A DNA stretch of 64,000 nucleotides from NCBI GenBank assembly GCA_039621445.1, contig CP154954.1, positions 36,565,703 through 36,629,702 of the forward strand. The letters are read 5' to 3'. How positions within the stretch are numbered: position 1 is the first letter of the stretch; each line of letters begins with the position of its first letter. Source of the stretch: Euglena gracilis. Its lineage: Eukaryota > Euglenida > Euglenophyceae > Euglenales. This document shows, piece after piece, positions 1 through 11,470 of this stretch. The notes beneath the pieces are model-generated. The model did no database searches. It saw nothing but the letters and a program-made list of their open reading frames with translations, and was not told the DNA's origin. The position numbers and the translations under genes are program-made.

Positions 1-39
1 GGTCAACGTCACCCCACGCACTCCGCTGGGGGGAGGACG

Positions 40-440
40 CAGGGTTCGATATAAGGACAGGTGGGGGGGGGTGGTCCGGACCCCCCCCTGCGGGCCAGGA
101 GGGGGGGGGGTGGGGGGGGACACCCCCCCCACCTAAACAGGTGCGCGGTCAGGGTGGCCGAAAATTTTTGACCCCCCAAAACGACCAAAAGTGCCATTTT
201 GGGCACTTTTTGGGCAAAAATGTGCCAAAAATGCAAAAAAAATTTCGGCGCGAAGCGCCGGAGGAAAAAATTGACCCTTTTTGGGGGGGGTCAATTTTTG
301 CCCCCGAGGGTCGGTCCGGACCCCCCTTGCAGGTGGGGGGGGGTGGTCCGGACCCCCCCCTGCGGGCCAGGAGGGGGGGGGGGGGGGGGGGGGGGCACCC
401 CCCACCTAAACCATGTACGCCCTCCTTATATCGAACCCTG
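40..440. mobile_element. hAT-like non-autonomous element (MITE), 401 bp, with perfect 8-bp target duplication
   Basis: The ends are inverted copies starting CAGGGTTCGATATAAGG. They are flanked on both sides by the direct repeat GGAGGACG (32-39 and 441-448). CAGGG ends with an 8-bp duplication are typical of hAT elements. There is no coding capacity; the interior holds long G and C runs, imperfect GTGCCATTTTGGGCAC palindromes and a GGCGCGAAGCGCC palindrome near 245. Long poly-G runs (up to about 25) make exact length unreliable. Confidence 0.85.
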
Positions 441-1064
441 GGAGGACGGCTGTAGTGCGCAAAGAGCCCCCGGCGGCGTGGGCGAGTGGTCCAGGTCCAT
501 TGTTGTGCTGCGGCGGCTCAGCGGACGGGCGGGGGACACGTCGTGGGCCCACGACCCCGGGGAGTGCCCCTCCCTCGCCGTACCGGAGTCTGCAGGGCGA
601 GAGAGAAGAAAGGAACCCGCTTGGCACTGCTGCAGGTTGGCCCAAATCCGTCGTTTCTGCCGCAGGGCCCTGAGGTTCTGTGGCATGGCAATGTGCCGGG
701 GACGCACGGTATTGCGCGGGATAGGGGACCTGCGCCGCCCGGCACACCACCGCTGCCGCCGCCCGGCACGCCGTCCGGCTTCAGGACGACGGCGGCCACC
801 ACCGTCCGGCACCGCCGCAGCCCTGCAGTGCCGGGCAATGTGGGCGGTCCGCCCAGCAGCCACCACACAGGGGTCTCGGAGGTTTGGGGGTGCCCAGACT
901 GGATGGCAAAGCGGGCCAACGGAGTGGATGGGGGCCAGCAAGGGCATACCCCATCACACCCCCAACCCTGGGGGACGGCCAGGCCCTTCCCCCAAAACGG
1001 TGCCACGGGAGGCGGCAGTGCGGGCGACCACTGCGGCCAACCCCTCCCGCGGGATGGCACACAC

Positions 1065-1248
1065 CCGGCTGGTGCTGGGCCACGGTGGGCACCAGCTTGC
1101 ACGTGACGTACTTGTGCCGCCGCTGCGGGGCCAGGCCCCGGCCCGCCTTGTCCCCCCCCCCGAGGCGTTCCATTCGCCCGGACGGCCAAGCGCGAACCGC
1201 CGGGGCACCCCCACAAGCAGCGCCACCCAAACCTCAACGCTGGCGGAG
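1065..1248 (-). CDS. Probable coding exon, frame broken by a poly-G run
   Basis: Minus-strand exon after a strong pyrimidine-rich acceptor (TTTTTCCCCAG at 1249-1259) and ending at a G|GTGTGTG donor. It first reads SVEVWVALLVGVPRRFALG with nearly all codons ending in G or C. After a run of 10 G (1151-1160) the coding signal continues in another frame, reading QRRHKYVTCKLVPTVAQ. A run of 11 G would join the two. This is either a sequencing homopolymer error or a real frameshift. Family unknown. The next upstream exon is probably the one near 1350-1631. Confidence 0.5.
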
Positions 1249-1349
1249 CTGGGGAAAAATGAAAAAGCAAGCACCGGAGTGCATGAAAACCGCACGGATC
1301 GTCGGATGGATTTGAAAAGGCGTGGACGACCTCCACGATGAACAGTCGA

Positions 1350-1631
1350 GACCACCGCGCTGGAAAGCTCCCGCTGTGGGCGGGCAAAGACTGGGGGGAG
1401 GCTGTGCTGGGCCCCATCGCTGAAGCGGGGCACTGGCCTGTGCAGGACCAGCCGACACGGGCGGCCGGGCTGCAGCTTCTGGAACGCCGCCTTGAACAGG
1501 CGCAGGGACGGCGTGCGGCGGGAGTTGACCTGGACGATGAAGTCGAACACCTGCGCCGGGGCGGAAGTGAAACGCGCCAGCCCAACCGTGCCGGGAGAAT
1601 GTTTCATGTGAAACCATTGGGCAGCAGCTGA
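1350..1631 (-). CDS. Probable coding exon(s), protein family unknown
   Basis: On the minus strand a frame running from about 1618 to 1400 reads VFDFIVQVNSRRTPSLRLFK and continues with a Leu/Arg/Pro-rich stretch. Almost every codon ends in G or C, unlike either neighbouring frame. A second good frame (RLFIVEVVHAF) begins near 1370, so one short intron or frameshift probably lies around 1380-1430. A plausible acceptor is the CGGCGTCAG preceding 1630. Neither boundary is resolved. No known domain was recognised. Confidence 0.45.
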
Positions 1632-1784
1632 CGCCGGGAGGGGAGCAGACCCCCTCCATCCGGCCAAGGAGCGGAGAGTGGGGGGGGGGGGCACGGCACT
1701 CCTTGCCACCTTGACTCTGTAAACCCTCCAAATATCGAACCAGTCATCCCCCCGAGACCTGTCCCTGCTTCCTGTCTGCCTTTA

Positions 1785-2637
<853 letters not shown>

Positions 2638-2800
2638 CTTCTGCAAAATGCTGCTTCTCAGGCAAAAAACTTAAGATTTTGGGCTGCTGGCAAACTCGCC
2701 TGTGCGGAAAACGGTCGACTAGAGGTTCAATTCTGTTGGGTGGAGGGGGGCAGATACATCAACGAAGGCTGGCTCTCCAAATCACCTACCACAACGGTAC

Positions 2801-2995
2801 CTTCAGTGCTCCGTAGCCATGCCGGACCCGGGTCGCCCGGAGCCAGAGGCTGTCTGTCATCTCGAGGCCGATGTACGCGTGCCTCTGCCGCTCGTCCCCG
2901 GAGTCCTCCAGGCCCCCAAGGCCCGCCGCGTCCGACACGTCCTCGAACAGCAGCCTGCAGCGGGGACACGACTCCGGGAAAACAAAAGGTTTTCG
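2801..2995 (-). CDS. Probable coding exon with a CxxC motif
   Basis: Minus strand, after a CTCCACAG acceptor, 65 codons in one frame with no stop, ending at CTGAAG|GTACCG (phase 0-0). It contains ESCPRCRLLFEDVSDAAG and ERQRHAYIGLEMTDSLWL. About 88% of codons in its core end in G or C, against about 70% for the opposite-strand frame. The CPRC pair could be half of a zinc site, with the partner in another exon. Function not recognised. Confidence 0.5.
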
Positions 2996-3044
2996 CTGTG
3001 GAGAGTGTCGCAGCGCAGTGGTGACACCTTTCGGACACAGGGCT

Positions 3045-3773
3045 CAGGGTTCGATATTAAGGCAGGCGGGGAGGGTGGGTTGGACCCCTCCCCCCCCCCC
3101 CGGTCCACGCGGTGCGGGTGACCGATTTTCAGCCCGACATGCAGTTCTGGGCCGAAATTTCTTGCCCCGCAAAATCCGCAAAAAATGCCCATTTCTGGGC
3201 ATTTTCTGGGCAAAAAATTTGCCAAAATGCCCCATTTTTTTCAGGGTAAAGTGTCAGAAAGGAAGATTTAGACTTTGGGGGGTCCCGGGTGAACCCCCCC
3301 AAATTACACCCCTCCAGGATACTATTTTTTTCGCCCGTCCCGACTCGAGGGGGGGGGGGTACTATTTGGGGGGTATTATTCCCCCAAATTTTCGAAAATT
3401 TTCGAAGTCCTGTAGGAGCCAAAATAGCGCCAAAGCCCCCCTTGGGTGGGGTCATTTTTTGTACTTTCTTCTGAAATTTACCAATTTTTTTTTAGAGGTC
3501 AGATGATCCAGAAAAATCGATTTTTTTTCTTAATTTGTTGTCAGAAATTGTGCTTTTTCCTACATTTCAGGTCAAAATCCGGGCCTTCAGCCCGAAACTG
3601 GGGGGGATTATTTCAGTCGCCGAAGTCGGACCCCAAGGGGGGTATTATTTGGGGGGGGTATTATTTGAGGGGGGTATTATTTGGAGGGAGGGTTTACCCC
3701 CCAGGGCCGGTCCTGAACCCCCCCAAGACGGGAGACAACCCCCCCAACCTGTACACCCTCCTATCGAACCTTG
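3045..3773. mobile_element. Longer relative of the element at 40-440
   Basis: Its left end CAGGGTTCGATATTAAGG and right end (inverted: CAAGGTTCGATAGGAGG) match the termini of the 40-440 element. The interior shares the GGGCATTTTCTGGGC-type palindromes. Flanks agree at only 5 of 8 bases (ACAGGGCT and GGTGGGCT), so the duplication is decayed or the ends have shifted. No coding capacity. Confidence 0.65.
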
Positions 3774-5185
3774 GGTGGGCTGTTGACGACGCCCCACGGG
3801 AAAGGTGACAGAACTTCCTTGGGTGTCACTGGCTCTCCACTGGTGTGAGGGCAGGAGAGGTGGGAGTTGTATTGGTGGGGTGGAAATTAGAGGCACAAGC
3901 CCCCGGAAAAGCCAAGAGACGTTCAGATACCAAAATGATGTGCAATCCCTAAAAATCTGCCTGAAGCGTGAAGCGCACGCAATGGGATTTCTTTTCTTGT
4001 GCCAGTCATTAAATACCCTCCCCCCTTCTCTTTATGGGGTGCTTTCCTTTCCTGCATTTTTTGTTTTTGCAGTAGGTGTTAAATGAGCCAAAACGGCAAA
4101 AATGGTCAGAAGGCAGACCAATTTTGCAGTTCAAAAATAGGCCTTTTTGTTTTATGTCAGTTTGTCAGTTGTTTTTGAGCATTTTTTTTGCATTTCCAAA
4201 AAAAAATTGTAAAAAATTTGTATTTTTGTATTTTGTATTTTGTAAAAAAAAATTTGCACTTTTGCACTTTTGCAATTTTTGATTTTTTCTGGGTTTCGAC
4301 CCTGGATGCTGGGCGATGCTGGGCAATGCTGTGCCCAAGGGCATGGTTCACCAGAGGTTCTTTGACCCCGGATTTAAACCAGTTCTACCCAGGAGACTCT
4401 TATGGGTGAGCCAGCCAATAGCTATTTCCAGCCAGCCCTAATTTTCCAGCATGTGAGCTGGACCAATCACTTGGCTGATCCAGGCCCACGGAAAATCAGG
4501 GGAGGGGTGATCTGGACCCCCCCCCTCCCCCGAGGGGAAAAAACTTGGCGCGAAGCGCCAGATTTTTGAACGTGCCCAGAAGTGCCAAAAATTGCGTTTA
4601 CAGGTGATTTTTTTCCACAAATTGACAACAGACGATAAAAACATAAGTTTTCCAGCACAAAGCGCTGGTGATGAGTTCTCTTGGTTCCAGGGGGTCCTGG
4701 ACCCCCCCCCCTGCCCTGGGGGGTCGGACCCGCCTAGTAAAAAACCAACGCTCACTAAATACCCCTGGGGAGGGAGTCCAGGGCTGGGAAAAAGCCCCGG
4801 GGGGGATGGGGTGCTCTTCCGCTTGAAAATGAGGCAGTGTATCTGAACAATCCAAAAAATCATTCAAAACTTTCTTCGTTTCTGTTTCCGAAATTCAAAT
4901 TTTCAGCACTCTGAGGAATTGTTTTCATACGGCAATTTTGTGGAGGGGTCCAACTTTCAACGCGGAGTCTTCTTTGGGAAGGGGCAGCCACCCACGCGGT
5001 CAGCCTTGGAGTGCACTTTTGTTACGACCTGCTCCTGAGCGCGAGGCGGAAAATGACCCCATTCCGGGGCTGACCCACCTTGCATTGAAAGCCCAGCCAG
5101 AGATAGGGCTGGAGATAGAAGGGGAATAATGCAAAGGCAAATTGGGCTGGACAAAACTGGGCAGGCAAGTCCTGCCCCATAAATC
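3774..5185. other. Non-coding, AT-rich intron-like stretch
   Basis: No exon was found. It contains T- and A-rich runs (4140-4290) and a diffuse repeat near 4420-4830 with a GGCGCGAAGCGCC palindrome at 4548 and the recurring gctggctggaaaaagg-type words also seen near 31.2, 44.3, 45.9 and 54.7 kb. Confidence 0.6.
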
Positions 5186-5411
5186 CGCCCCCCCCCTAAA
5201 TAACCTGGCGGGGCCCTTGCTCCTGGCAGTGGCCGAATAACTTGGCAGGGGGCCAGGCAAAAAAAGATTGCTCAAGTAACTTGGCACCCCCATTTTAAGG
5301 GAAAAGCAGCTTGTGCCGCTAAAAAAAAAAAGGGCGCAAACGACCTGGCAGGGGGAATGCCAAACAGATGGTTCCAATACCTTGGCACCCGCCGGGCTAT
5401 TTGGGAGGGGG
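5186..5411. repeat. AATAACCTGGC family repeat, copy 1
   Basis: About 225 bp containing several direct and inverted copies of AATAACCTGGCGGGG or AACTTGGCA, with ends forming an imperfect inverted repeat. Two relatives are at 39,085-39,311 and 40,352-40,551. This copy is the most diverged. No coding capacity. Confidence 0.75.
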
Positions 5412-5454
5412 GTGTATTTCCGGGGCCGCTCTCCCTCCTCCGCCGGGGGCACAC

Positions 5455-5618
5455 CGCTCATCCTCCGGGTCCCCGTCGGTCGCCCCCTCCCGGTCCCCGC
5501 CCGGCGCTGCCCAGCGGCCGTGGCCGGGGGCCCCATCCGCCAGCTTTGGGTCCTGGAACACCCGGCAACCGCAGGCCCGCACACGGACTTCCCGGTGCCC
5601 TCCGGCACGGGACACGGG
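5455..5618 (-). CDS. Probable coding exon, family unknown
   Basis: Minus strand, from a CCCCGTGCTCAG acceptor to a GATGAGCG|GTGTGCC donor. The preferred frame contains VRVRACGCRVFQDPKLADG and an Asp/Glu/Gly-rich end, with about 84% of codons ending in G or C and many starting with G. A second frame is almost as G/C-biased but gives a basic, Arg/Pro-rich product. The donor matches the GTGTG type used throughout this window. Confidence 0.35.
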
Positions 5619-6052
5619 CTGAGCACGGGGGCTGCCCCCACCCAGCCTGGTGGGGGACCCCTCCAAAAAAAATCGGGCCATCTGAAAGTGTTTTTCGGTC
5701 CAGCCGGGCTTTGCTGGGCAGTGGTAACTTTTTTTCCACTTGGGGGTTCTCAGCCCGGCTGGGAGGAAAAAAAGTGTGGGCTGGCTGGACCCCCCCACAT
5801 GTGTGGGTCTGGTATTTGAAATTCCCTGCGTCCGGGCTGGTTCCTGGAGAATGGGGGGAGGGTCACTCGCTTCACTGGCAATGAAGCAACATGCCATGTG
5901 ACTTCCCCTCGCCGGGGTGTGTGCCGCGGCCTGGGCATCGCCGGCGGTACTTCTTCGGGCGCTGCCACACGTCATCGCCGGCAGACACGGCCGCCGTCCC
6001 AGTGCCAGGCCTGACCTGACCTGACGGAGCGCCGACACCCGGCACGAGAGAC

Positions 6053-6181
6053 CGTATTCGCAGGGCGGCTGGCTGGCTGGCTGGAGGCAGCCAGCGAGAG
6101 GGGAGGCCTGCCCGTGGTGTGTGCCGTGCCGCACCGCCCGCGACGGCTTCCGCCGCACGTTTCGAACCCCGGCGGCCACCA
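6053..6181 (-). CDS. Possible coding exon
   Basis: Minus strand, 43 codons after a GGCTCCAG acceptor, phase 1-1, containing AAGVRNVRRKPSRAVRHG, ending at a TACG|GTCTCTC donor. Codon-3 G/C is high, but the acceptor has a weak pyrimidine tract and other frames are open, so this is tentative. The nearby 6310-6500 segment is open and natural-looking on both strands; I could not choose. Confidence 0.25.
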
Positions 6182-7099
6182 CTGGAGCCGGCGGTGCATT
6201 TTGTATGATGGGAAGGGCGACACGATGCGGATGACGATGACGAAACCTTTGGCCACAGGGTTGCTGTAAAAAGGAAAAACCACGACGCAATGGACAGGAA
6301 AGGGGCAAACTCAATCGTCAAAATGCACGGCCTGCGGAGTCCCCAGCGGCTCCGTCCGTTGCGTCGATCGGGTGGACGGAGTGGAAGGGTGCACCCCGCG
6401 GAGGGGGGTGGTGAGTCGACCCTTGATGGGGGTGGAGATGGCCGACCCCTGCAGGAAGGCCACCGAAATGCAACCACATCTGCCACGCACCGATGAGATG
6501 TTGATGACACAGGAGGAGCTCAGAGAGGAAACTATAACTGTGGACTTGCGCTCCCCAGCAAAACACACGGGCAACACAAAAACGTTCTATGCACTCTAAA
6601 AGGCTTTGCCTGTTCCATTCCAGGCTTTCTTCTTCAGGGGCGGTAACGGTTGGGAAGGGTCTTCTAAAAACGTCTTCTAAAAACCACCCTGGAGAAGAGG
6701 CATCACCACCAAGTCAAGGACACCAACAATGAAAAGGCAAAGCAGAGCAGGGGAGAGAACCTGGACGCCATAGGCTGCTGGCAGGTCGCTGACACCTGAG
6801 GGGCAGGGTTTTCCAAGTTGAAGGCTACACTTGAAAAAAGCCTTCATTTCTCCTTGACTTTCCAAGCAGCGTCTCCTCAACGTGGGAATGGGTTGGGCTC
6901 GCCAGCCAACAAGAAAAACTCTTTCAACTTTTCTGCTCTCGGTTTCCTATAAACAATGACAAACAAACCATTGTTGTGTATTTCCAGAGAGATTGACCTT
7001 GGAACCTGCCATCATGGGAAACTTCGTGCTCAAGGGCCAATTGCTCTTGATGACTCACACAAAGGGGATCCACAGGGAATGACAACCCTTAAATAATAA

Positions 7100-7384
7100 T
7101 TCGCTAACAATAACAATAACAATAACAATAACAATAACAATAACAATAACAATAACAATAACAATAACAATAACAATAACAATAACAATAACAAATAACA
7201 ATAACAATCACAATCACAATAACAATAACAATGACAATAACAACAACAAGAACAATAACAATAAAAATGATAAGAATAAGAATAAGAATAAGAATAAGAA
7301 TAAGAATAAGAATAAGAATAAGAATAAGAATAAGAATAAGAATAAGAATAAGAATAAGGATGATGATGATGATGATGATGATGA
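7100..7384. repeat. Compound microsatellite: (AATAAC)n, (AATAAG)n, (GAT)n
   Basis: AATAAC units run from about 7106 to 7250 with a few interruptions, AATAAG units from about 7269 to 7357, and GAT units from 7358 to 7384. The unit changes by single-base substitutions. The long Leu-, Ile-, Ser- or Cys/Tyr-only reading frames here come from this repeat. Confidence 0.97.
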
Positions 7385-7603
7385 TAACCATTTTTCTGGC
7401 CCCAGCGCCAACAAGGGGGAAAGGAAGATATCACCCCTCCTGCCAAGATCGCTCCCCCCAACGAAGCCTGATACAGCTTCCCACTTAGCTTACCAAATGT
7501 CAAACTGCCGCCGCCACACAATTTCAACCGACGGATTTTGGCTGATTGCTTTTCGCATGTTGGGCAGCCAGCGGTGCGTTTGCCGTCGAAAGGGCGGGCA
7601 CAC

Positions 7604-7687
7604 CGGGGCCCCCGGGCAAAATGCCGGCTGCCTTCTGCACGGCAGCGAAGGACAGCCTCCGGTGCCGGCGGCGCTTCCTCTTCAGGC
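7604..7687 (-). CDS. Probable small basic coding exon (28 codons)
   Basis: Minus strand. A near-ideal acceptor (CCCTTCCTGCCCCGACAG) opens an 84-nt exon, phase 1-1, ending CCCCG|GTGTGCCC. It reads GLKRKRRRHRRLSFAAVQKA then a Gly/Pro end. The KRKRRRHRR cluster could act as a nuclear-localisation or nucleic-acid-binding patch, which is inference. Phase and donor type match the exons elsewhere on this strand. Confidence 0.5.
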
Positions 7688-7802
7688 CTGTCGGGGCAGG
7701 AAGGGACAGCCCACAAACGCCCAGGGGCAGAAGGCCCACACATTCTCTGGCCAACCTTTGCATTGCCACCAGGGGGGGGATGTGCAACAAAGCTCTCAAG
7801 AT

Positions 7803-7850
7803 ATGCAATGCAAAAAAATGCAAAAAAATGCAAAAAAATGCAAAAAAAAG
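7803..7850. repeat. Tandem GCAAAAAAAT units
   Basis: Four to five near-identical units of GCAAAAAAAT, followed by related A-rich sequence. Similar words recur at 8160-8250. Confidence 0.8.
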
Positions 7851-8440
7851 TGAAGAAAATGCAAAAATATGCAAATTCTGTTTTAATCCCTTCAGGAGTT
7901 CCCCAGGCTGTACACTTTTCCATTGGAGAGGACTTAAAAAAAACTTCACGTGCTCCAAAAAATGCAACCCTATTTTGTACCCTTAAAGGAAAATGTGATG
8001 CAAACTTGTGAAGTGATATGGTTGGTTACCTGGTTGCATCCATTTATGTTTCATTGTGCAACTACTGCTTATGTGAATTTGGTCTAAAAACGTCAGGTAT
8101 GCAACCTAGCTGTCCGAAAGTAGAGCAATTTGCCTGTATAAATGCCTGGAAAAAACCATAAAAGCAAAATATGCAAAAAAAAAGTGAAAATGAGATTTTT
8201 ACAACTATTTATTGTGCAAAAAATTCAAATTATGCAAAAAATGCAAATTATACAGATGTATATCCCCCCCACGTCCCCACCCAGCCTCCGGCCTGCAGGG
8301 CACGGGTCTCAGATTGATTTGCCAGGCTGGGAATTCCCCACTGCCCCACCTCTGCCGTGGCAACTGGCACTGCAATGCCGTGGCTGGCCCCTTTGGGAGG
8401 GTTGCCCTGTCCCACCCCCAGCCCAAGGCGTGGGGAAGAG

Positions 8441-8690
8441 TTAACTGGCGGGTTGCTGGTCCTGAAAAAATCTCCTTTCGAAACGTTTGAGTTCCTGCAC
8501 CGCATCCCACTTAACCGGGACTTTGGAACCGGCCTTGCCCTCCGCACGACCAACCCGAAGTTTGTCTTGGAGGGGGGCTGCCAACTCAGAAAATTTTTCA
8601 ATGTAGGAAGAATAATGGTTGGCAAAACCACAAAATGCACGAAGACCGGTAATTGTTTGGGGTAGGTCCCATTTTTCCAAGCCTGAAGGG
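8441..8690 (-). pseudogene. Ty3/gypsy polymerase fragment (end of reverse transcriptase into connection domain)
   Basis: The minus strand reads LEKWDLPQTITGLRAFCGFA, then NHYSSYIEKFSELAAPLQ and a VKWDAVQELKRFERRFF segment. In Ty3/gypsy polyproteins the order is a Trp-x-x-Pro segment, an lrsFlGl.nYyr.fI..fs..aaPL block, then the W...c..aF..lK start of the RNase H region. All three are present in order. No RNase H catalytic core follows; a stop comes directly after. It begins with the same LEKW residues at which the fragment at 47.6-48.3 kb ends, so both could come from one family. A dead remnant. Confidence 0.85.
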
Positions 8691-8881
8691 TTTACAGGTG
8701 AGAAGCTGAGAAAGGAGGGTTTGGGGGGAACCCGCCGGGTTTGCTACTGTCTTTCATTTGATCCTGGTGAAGCCGGCCACCGAATTACTTAGGGTCCACG
8801 CACCCTCACCCCCCGCCCACGGCACAAACCCCCCCAGCGGAGGATACCACCCCCGCAAATCCGCGACGCGACGGGCCACAC

Positions 8882-9124
8882 CCGCCTTGCGCCTCCGCCG
8901 TCCCGGGCCGCTGCTCTCCGACGCGTGGCTCAAGGGAAACGTGGGCTCATCGTCGGAGGGGCCAGCCTTGGCGGGGCTGGCCGTGGGGGACCGGGTCGGT
9001 GAGGCGGGCGGCGACGGCAACCCGAGGGCCAGCGGCGCCCCTGCCGCGCGAGGCGGGCTCCGGTTGCCGGGGCGAAGGACGATGCCCCGCACGGACACCA
9101 CGTCCCACCGTGCCGCAGGGACCA
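8882..9124 (-). CDS. Probable coding exon, 81 codons
   Basis: Minus strand, acceptor TTTCCTTTCAAAG, donor AAGGCGG|GTGTGGCC, length 243 nt, phase 1-1. It starts VVPAARWDVVSVRGIVLRPG, then an Ala/Pro/Ser-rich linker, then AKAGPSDDEPTFPLSHASES and a basic GRRRRKAG end. Codon-3 G/C is very high. The VSVRGIVLRPG stretch loosely recalls the VIVVRSRPS core of the Y exons but is too short to claim homology. Function unknown. Confidence 0.5.
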
Positions 9125-9179
9125 CTTTGAAAGGAAATGGGTTCACATTTCACTTTCAGTTTCAGCCCGGCAGGCCGAC

Positions 9180-9330
9180 CACGACAATGCGACAGCCGAG
9201 GACGCGGTTCAGCGTGGGCCATGCTCCGGGTGGTGGGCCCCCCCTTCGGCTTATGGGTTTAGAAACCAGCCGGGTGCAGAGCGTGGTGACAAGGAACGAC
9301 GCTGAGGGAGGGGGGCACCTGGGGTGACTG
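9180..9330 (-). CDS. Possible coding exon upstream of the 8882-9124 exon
   Basis: The minus-strand frame containing GAWPTLNRVLGCRIVVVGLP has strong G/C codon-3 bias and follows a plausible CCCTCAG acceptor. No donor of matching phase was found before the stop at about 9162. Tentative. Confidence 0.25.
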
Positions 9331-9784
9331 CCCCTGGGGCACCGGGCGTTGAGGCACTGGGCTTCTTCTTGGCACGCTTGGAGGACCGCGGCGTTGTGCA
9401 CCTGGGAAACAGGGCCGGGCACATCATGCGTTTGCGGAGTTGAGCTTCACCAAAACGCGCGCCATTGTGTAGCACCAGTGTGTGAAATTGCTCTGAGCTC
9501 GGCCAAAAAAGCAACTCTGGGGACGGGAAATTTAGTTTCGGGTCGAGGTGGCCAACCTCGCTTCTCTGAACCTCCTGGCCAAAGCTGTACGGAAAGGCTT
9601 GGTGGAGGGTCGACACCTCGTGGCACTGCCCAATGGCCATAGAGCGCAACGTGGCCATGTAGCGCAAACATGCATGTGCGCACCTAACCCTACTCCTTTA
9701 ATTAACCCTAAAAAACCCAAAAAAAAAAGGGTGTCGTACCATAACCGAAAGGGGGGGGGTCCGTCGTACGATAACACACAAGTA

Positions 9785-10038
9785 CCGCCAAAACGTCCCA
9801 CCAGCCCCCGGGACCAGGTCAGCTGGGTTCCCCACCCCCAAAAACCCATGAATATCAGCACCACTGCTGCTCAACACCCCCCAAATAGCAAAATTTTCAC
9901 AATTTTTGGGTGTTAATCGGGGGGGGGGGGGCGGCGTGGGGGCGTGATTTTCGGGGCCAGATTGCCTCAATGCCAGGAAACGGGGTGCGCCAAAACGTCC
10001 CACCAGCCCCCGGGACCAGGTCAGCTGGGTTCCCGCCG
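9785..10038. repeat. Perfect 46-bp direct repeat
   Basis: The sequence beginning GCCAAAACGTCCCACCAGCC occurs at about 9787-9832 and again at about 9990-10,035 without a mismatch. About 160 bp lie between the copies. The surrounding 9430-10,600 region shows no exon. Confidence 0.85.
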
Positions 10039-10599
10039 GCAACTAAGCACTCAGACCGTCGAAGTCGATCTGTCCTGCCGTTTTTCACCTTCTGTGGTCG
10101 CCAACCTGTCACCTTACATAAAAAGCTGTCGTCTTTCTTCCCTTCACCTCTGTAATTGCCATCGTCCTGCGCCCCGAGTTTTTATGCTTTATACTTTATT
10201 TATTTATACTTTTTATCCTTTACTTTTATATTTTTTTTTCATTTCCCTCAGCAAGAGCAAGGAGCAAGTCTCTCCTTAGGTGAGATGATTTATGGTCCGA
10301 TTTTCACTCCCGCTTTCGGTCCCAATCCGAGAAAAATTAACGCAAATAAAACTCTGGAACTCCATTGCATTTCTCCTCCATTTTTGTTGTTGTTCTCCTT
10401 ATGGGAATCCCTGAAACCCAATGGGTGATGGGGGGATCCGACCCTCCACCAGCCCTTCCCACATGGGCGCTGATTTTTAGGTGAACGTTTTCTTTCGACG
10501 CCAAAAGATTTCTTCCTTGCCCTTGCATGCCGAAATAACGCCCACGAATGGAAATGCACAAATGGACAGCAAAAGACTCAATGCAAAGATGACAAAAAA

Positions 10600-11470
10600 C
10601 CCGGCAGTGAACCCCCCCAAATACAACCCCCCCCCCAAATACAACCCCCCTCCAAATTTAAACCCCCCCTGAGGACCTTGAAATACCGCCCGAATATAAA
10701 ACCCCCCCTCCGGCGCGAAGCACCGGAAGAAAAAAAACTTCGACAAAATCTCTCCTGAAATTGTGATTTTTGGCAGATTGGGAGCAATTTTCACCAAAAA
10801 CGTGTGAAAATTGCTCCTTCGCCCGAAAAGTAAAAATTTTGGACCCCCAAGGGTGGGCGTATTTGTGATTTTGGAACGAAAAAGTGACTAAACCCCCCCC
10901 AAAAATAAGACCCGGGTCTTATTTTTGGGTCCGTTGCTGGAAACCTCCAGGGGGGTCTTATTTTGGGGGGGGGTCTTATTTTTGGATTTTTTCTTGACCG
11001 ACCCGGGACCGAAAAAAACATCATTTTTCAGGTTCCCAAAAACACTAAAAATTTTCCTTCGGCGCTTCGCGCCATGTGTAAATTTGTGTAAGTTGACATT
11101 TAGCATGTTTTTTGCACTTCAAGAATCTGAAATTTTTTGAAATTTCATCAATTTTGTGTGTGAAATTTGGGTTTTTGGCAATTTCTCAGGGAAAATTTTC
11201 ACCGTCCCCGGCGCTTCGCGCCGTCCGGGGGGGTCTTATTTATGGGGGGGGGTCTTATTTTTGGATTTTTGCTCGATCGGCCCAGGGGGGGTCTTATTTT
11301 TGGGGGGGTCTTATTTTGGGGGGGGGTTTTATTTTTGGGGGGGTTACTGGATCCCCCCAAGAAGTTGATTTTTCCGACCGAATATACCCCCCCCCAAATA
11401 TAAAACCCCCCGTGGGGTCTTGAAATTTCCGCCCAAACATAAAACCGGGGGTCTTGTATTGGGGGGGGGG
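10600..11470. repeat. Repeat rich in AAATAAGACCCC / GGGGTCTTATTT blocks
   Basis: Inverted blocks of CCCCAAATATAAAACCCC and GGGGTCTTATTTTTGGGG are arranged around three palindromes of GGCGCGAAGCGCC type (10,713, 11,063, 11,209). Related pieces occur at 18,540, 26,220, 42,500, 47,590, 48,630 and 53,890-54,260. It looks like one or more degenerate inverted-repeat elements, but I could not fix the ends. Confidence 0.6.

Noticed and set aside
199-1341. 380-codon plus-strand open frame
   Set aside because: Runs through a MITE and its poly-G block, is Arg/Pro/Gly-rich, and opposes better minus-strand exons.
6311-6577. 88-codon minus-strand frame and overlapping plus-strand frame
   Set aside because: Both strands look natural with equal bias (about 78% G/C at codon 3); could not choose.
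7030-7923. 297-codon open frame on the minus strand with poly-Leu, Tyr-Ser and Cys-Tyr runs
   Set aside because: Produced by the AATAAC/AATAAG/GAT microsatellites; only the short 7604-7687 part lies in a believable exon.
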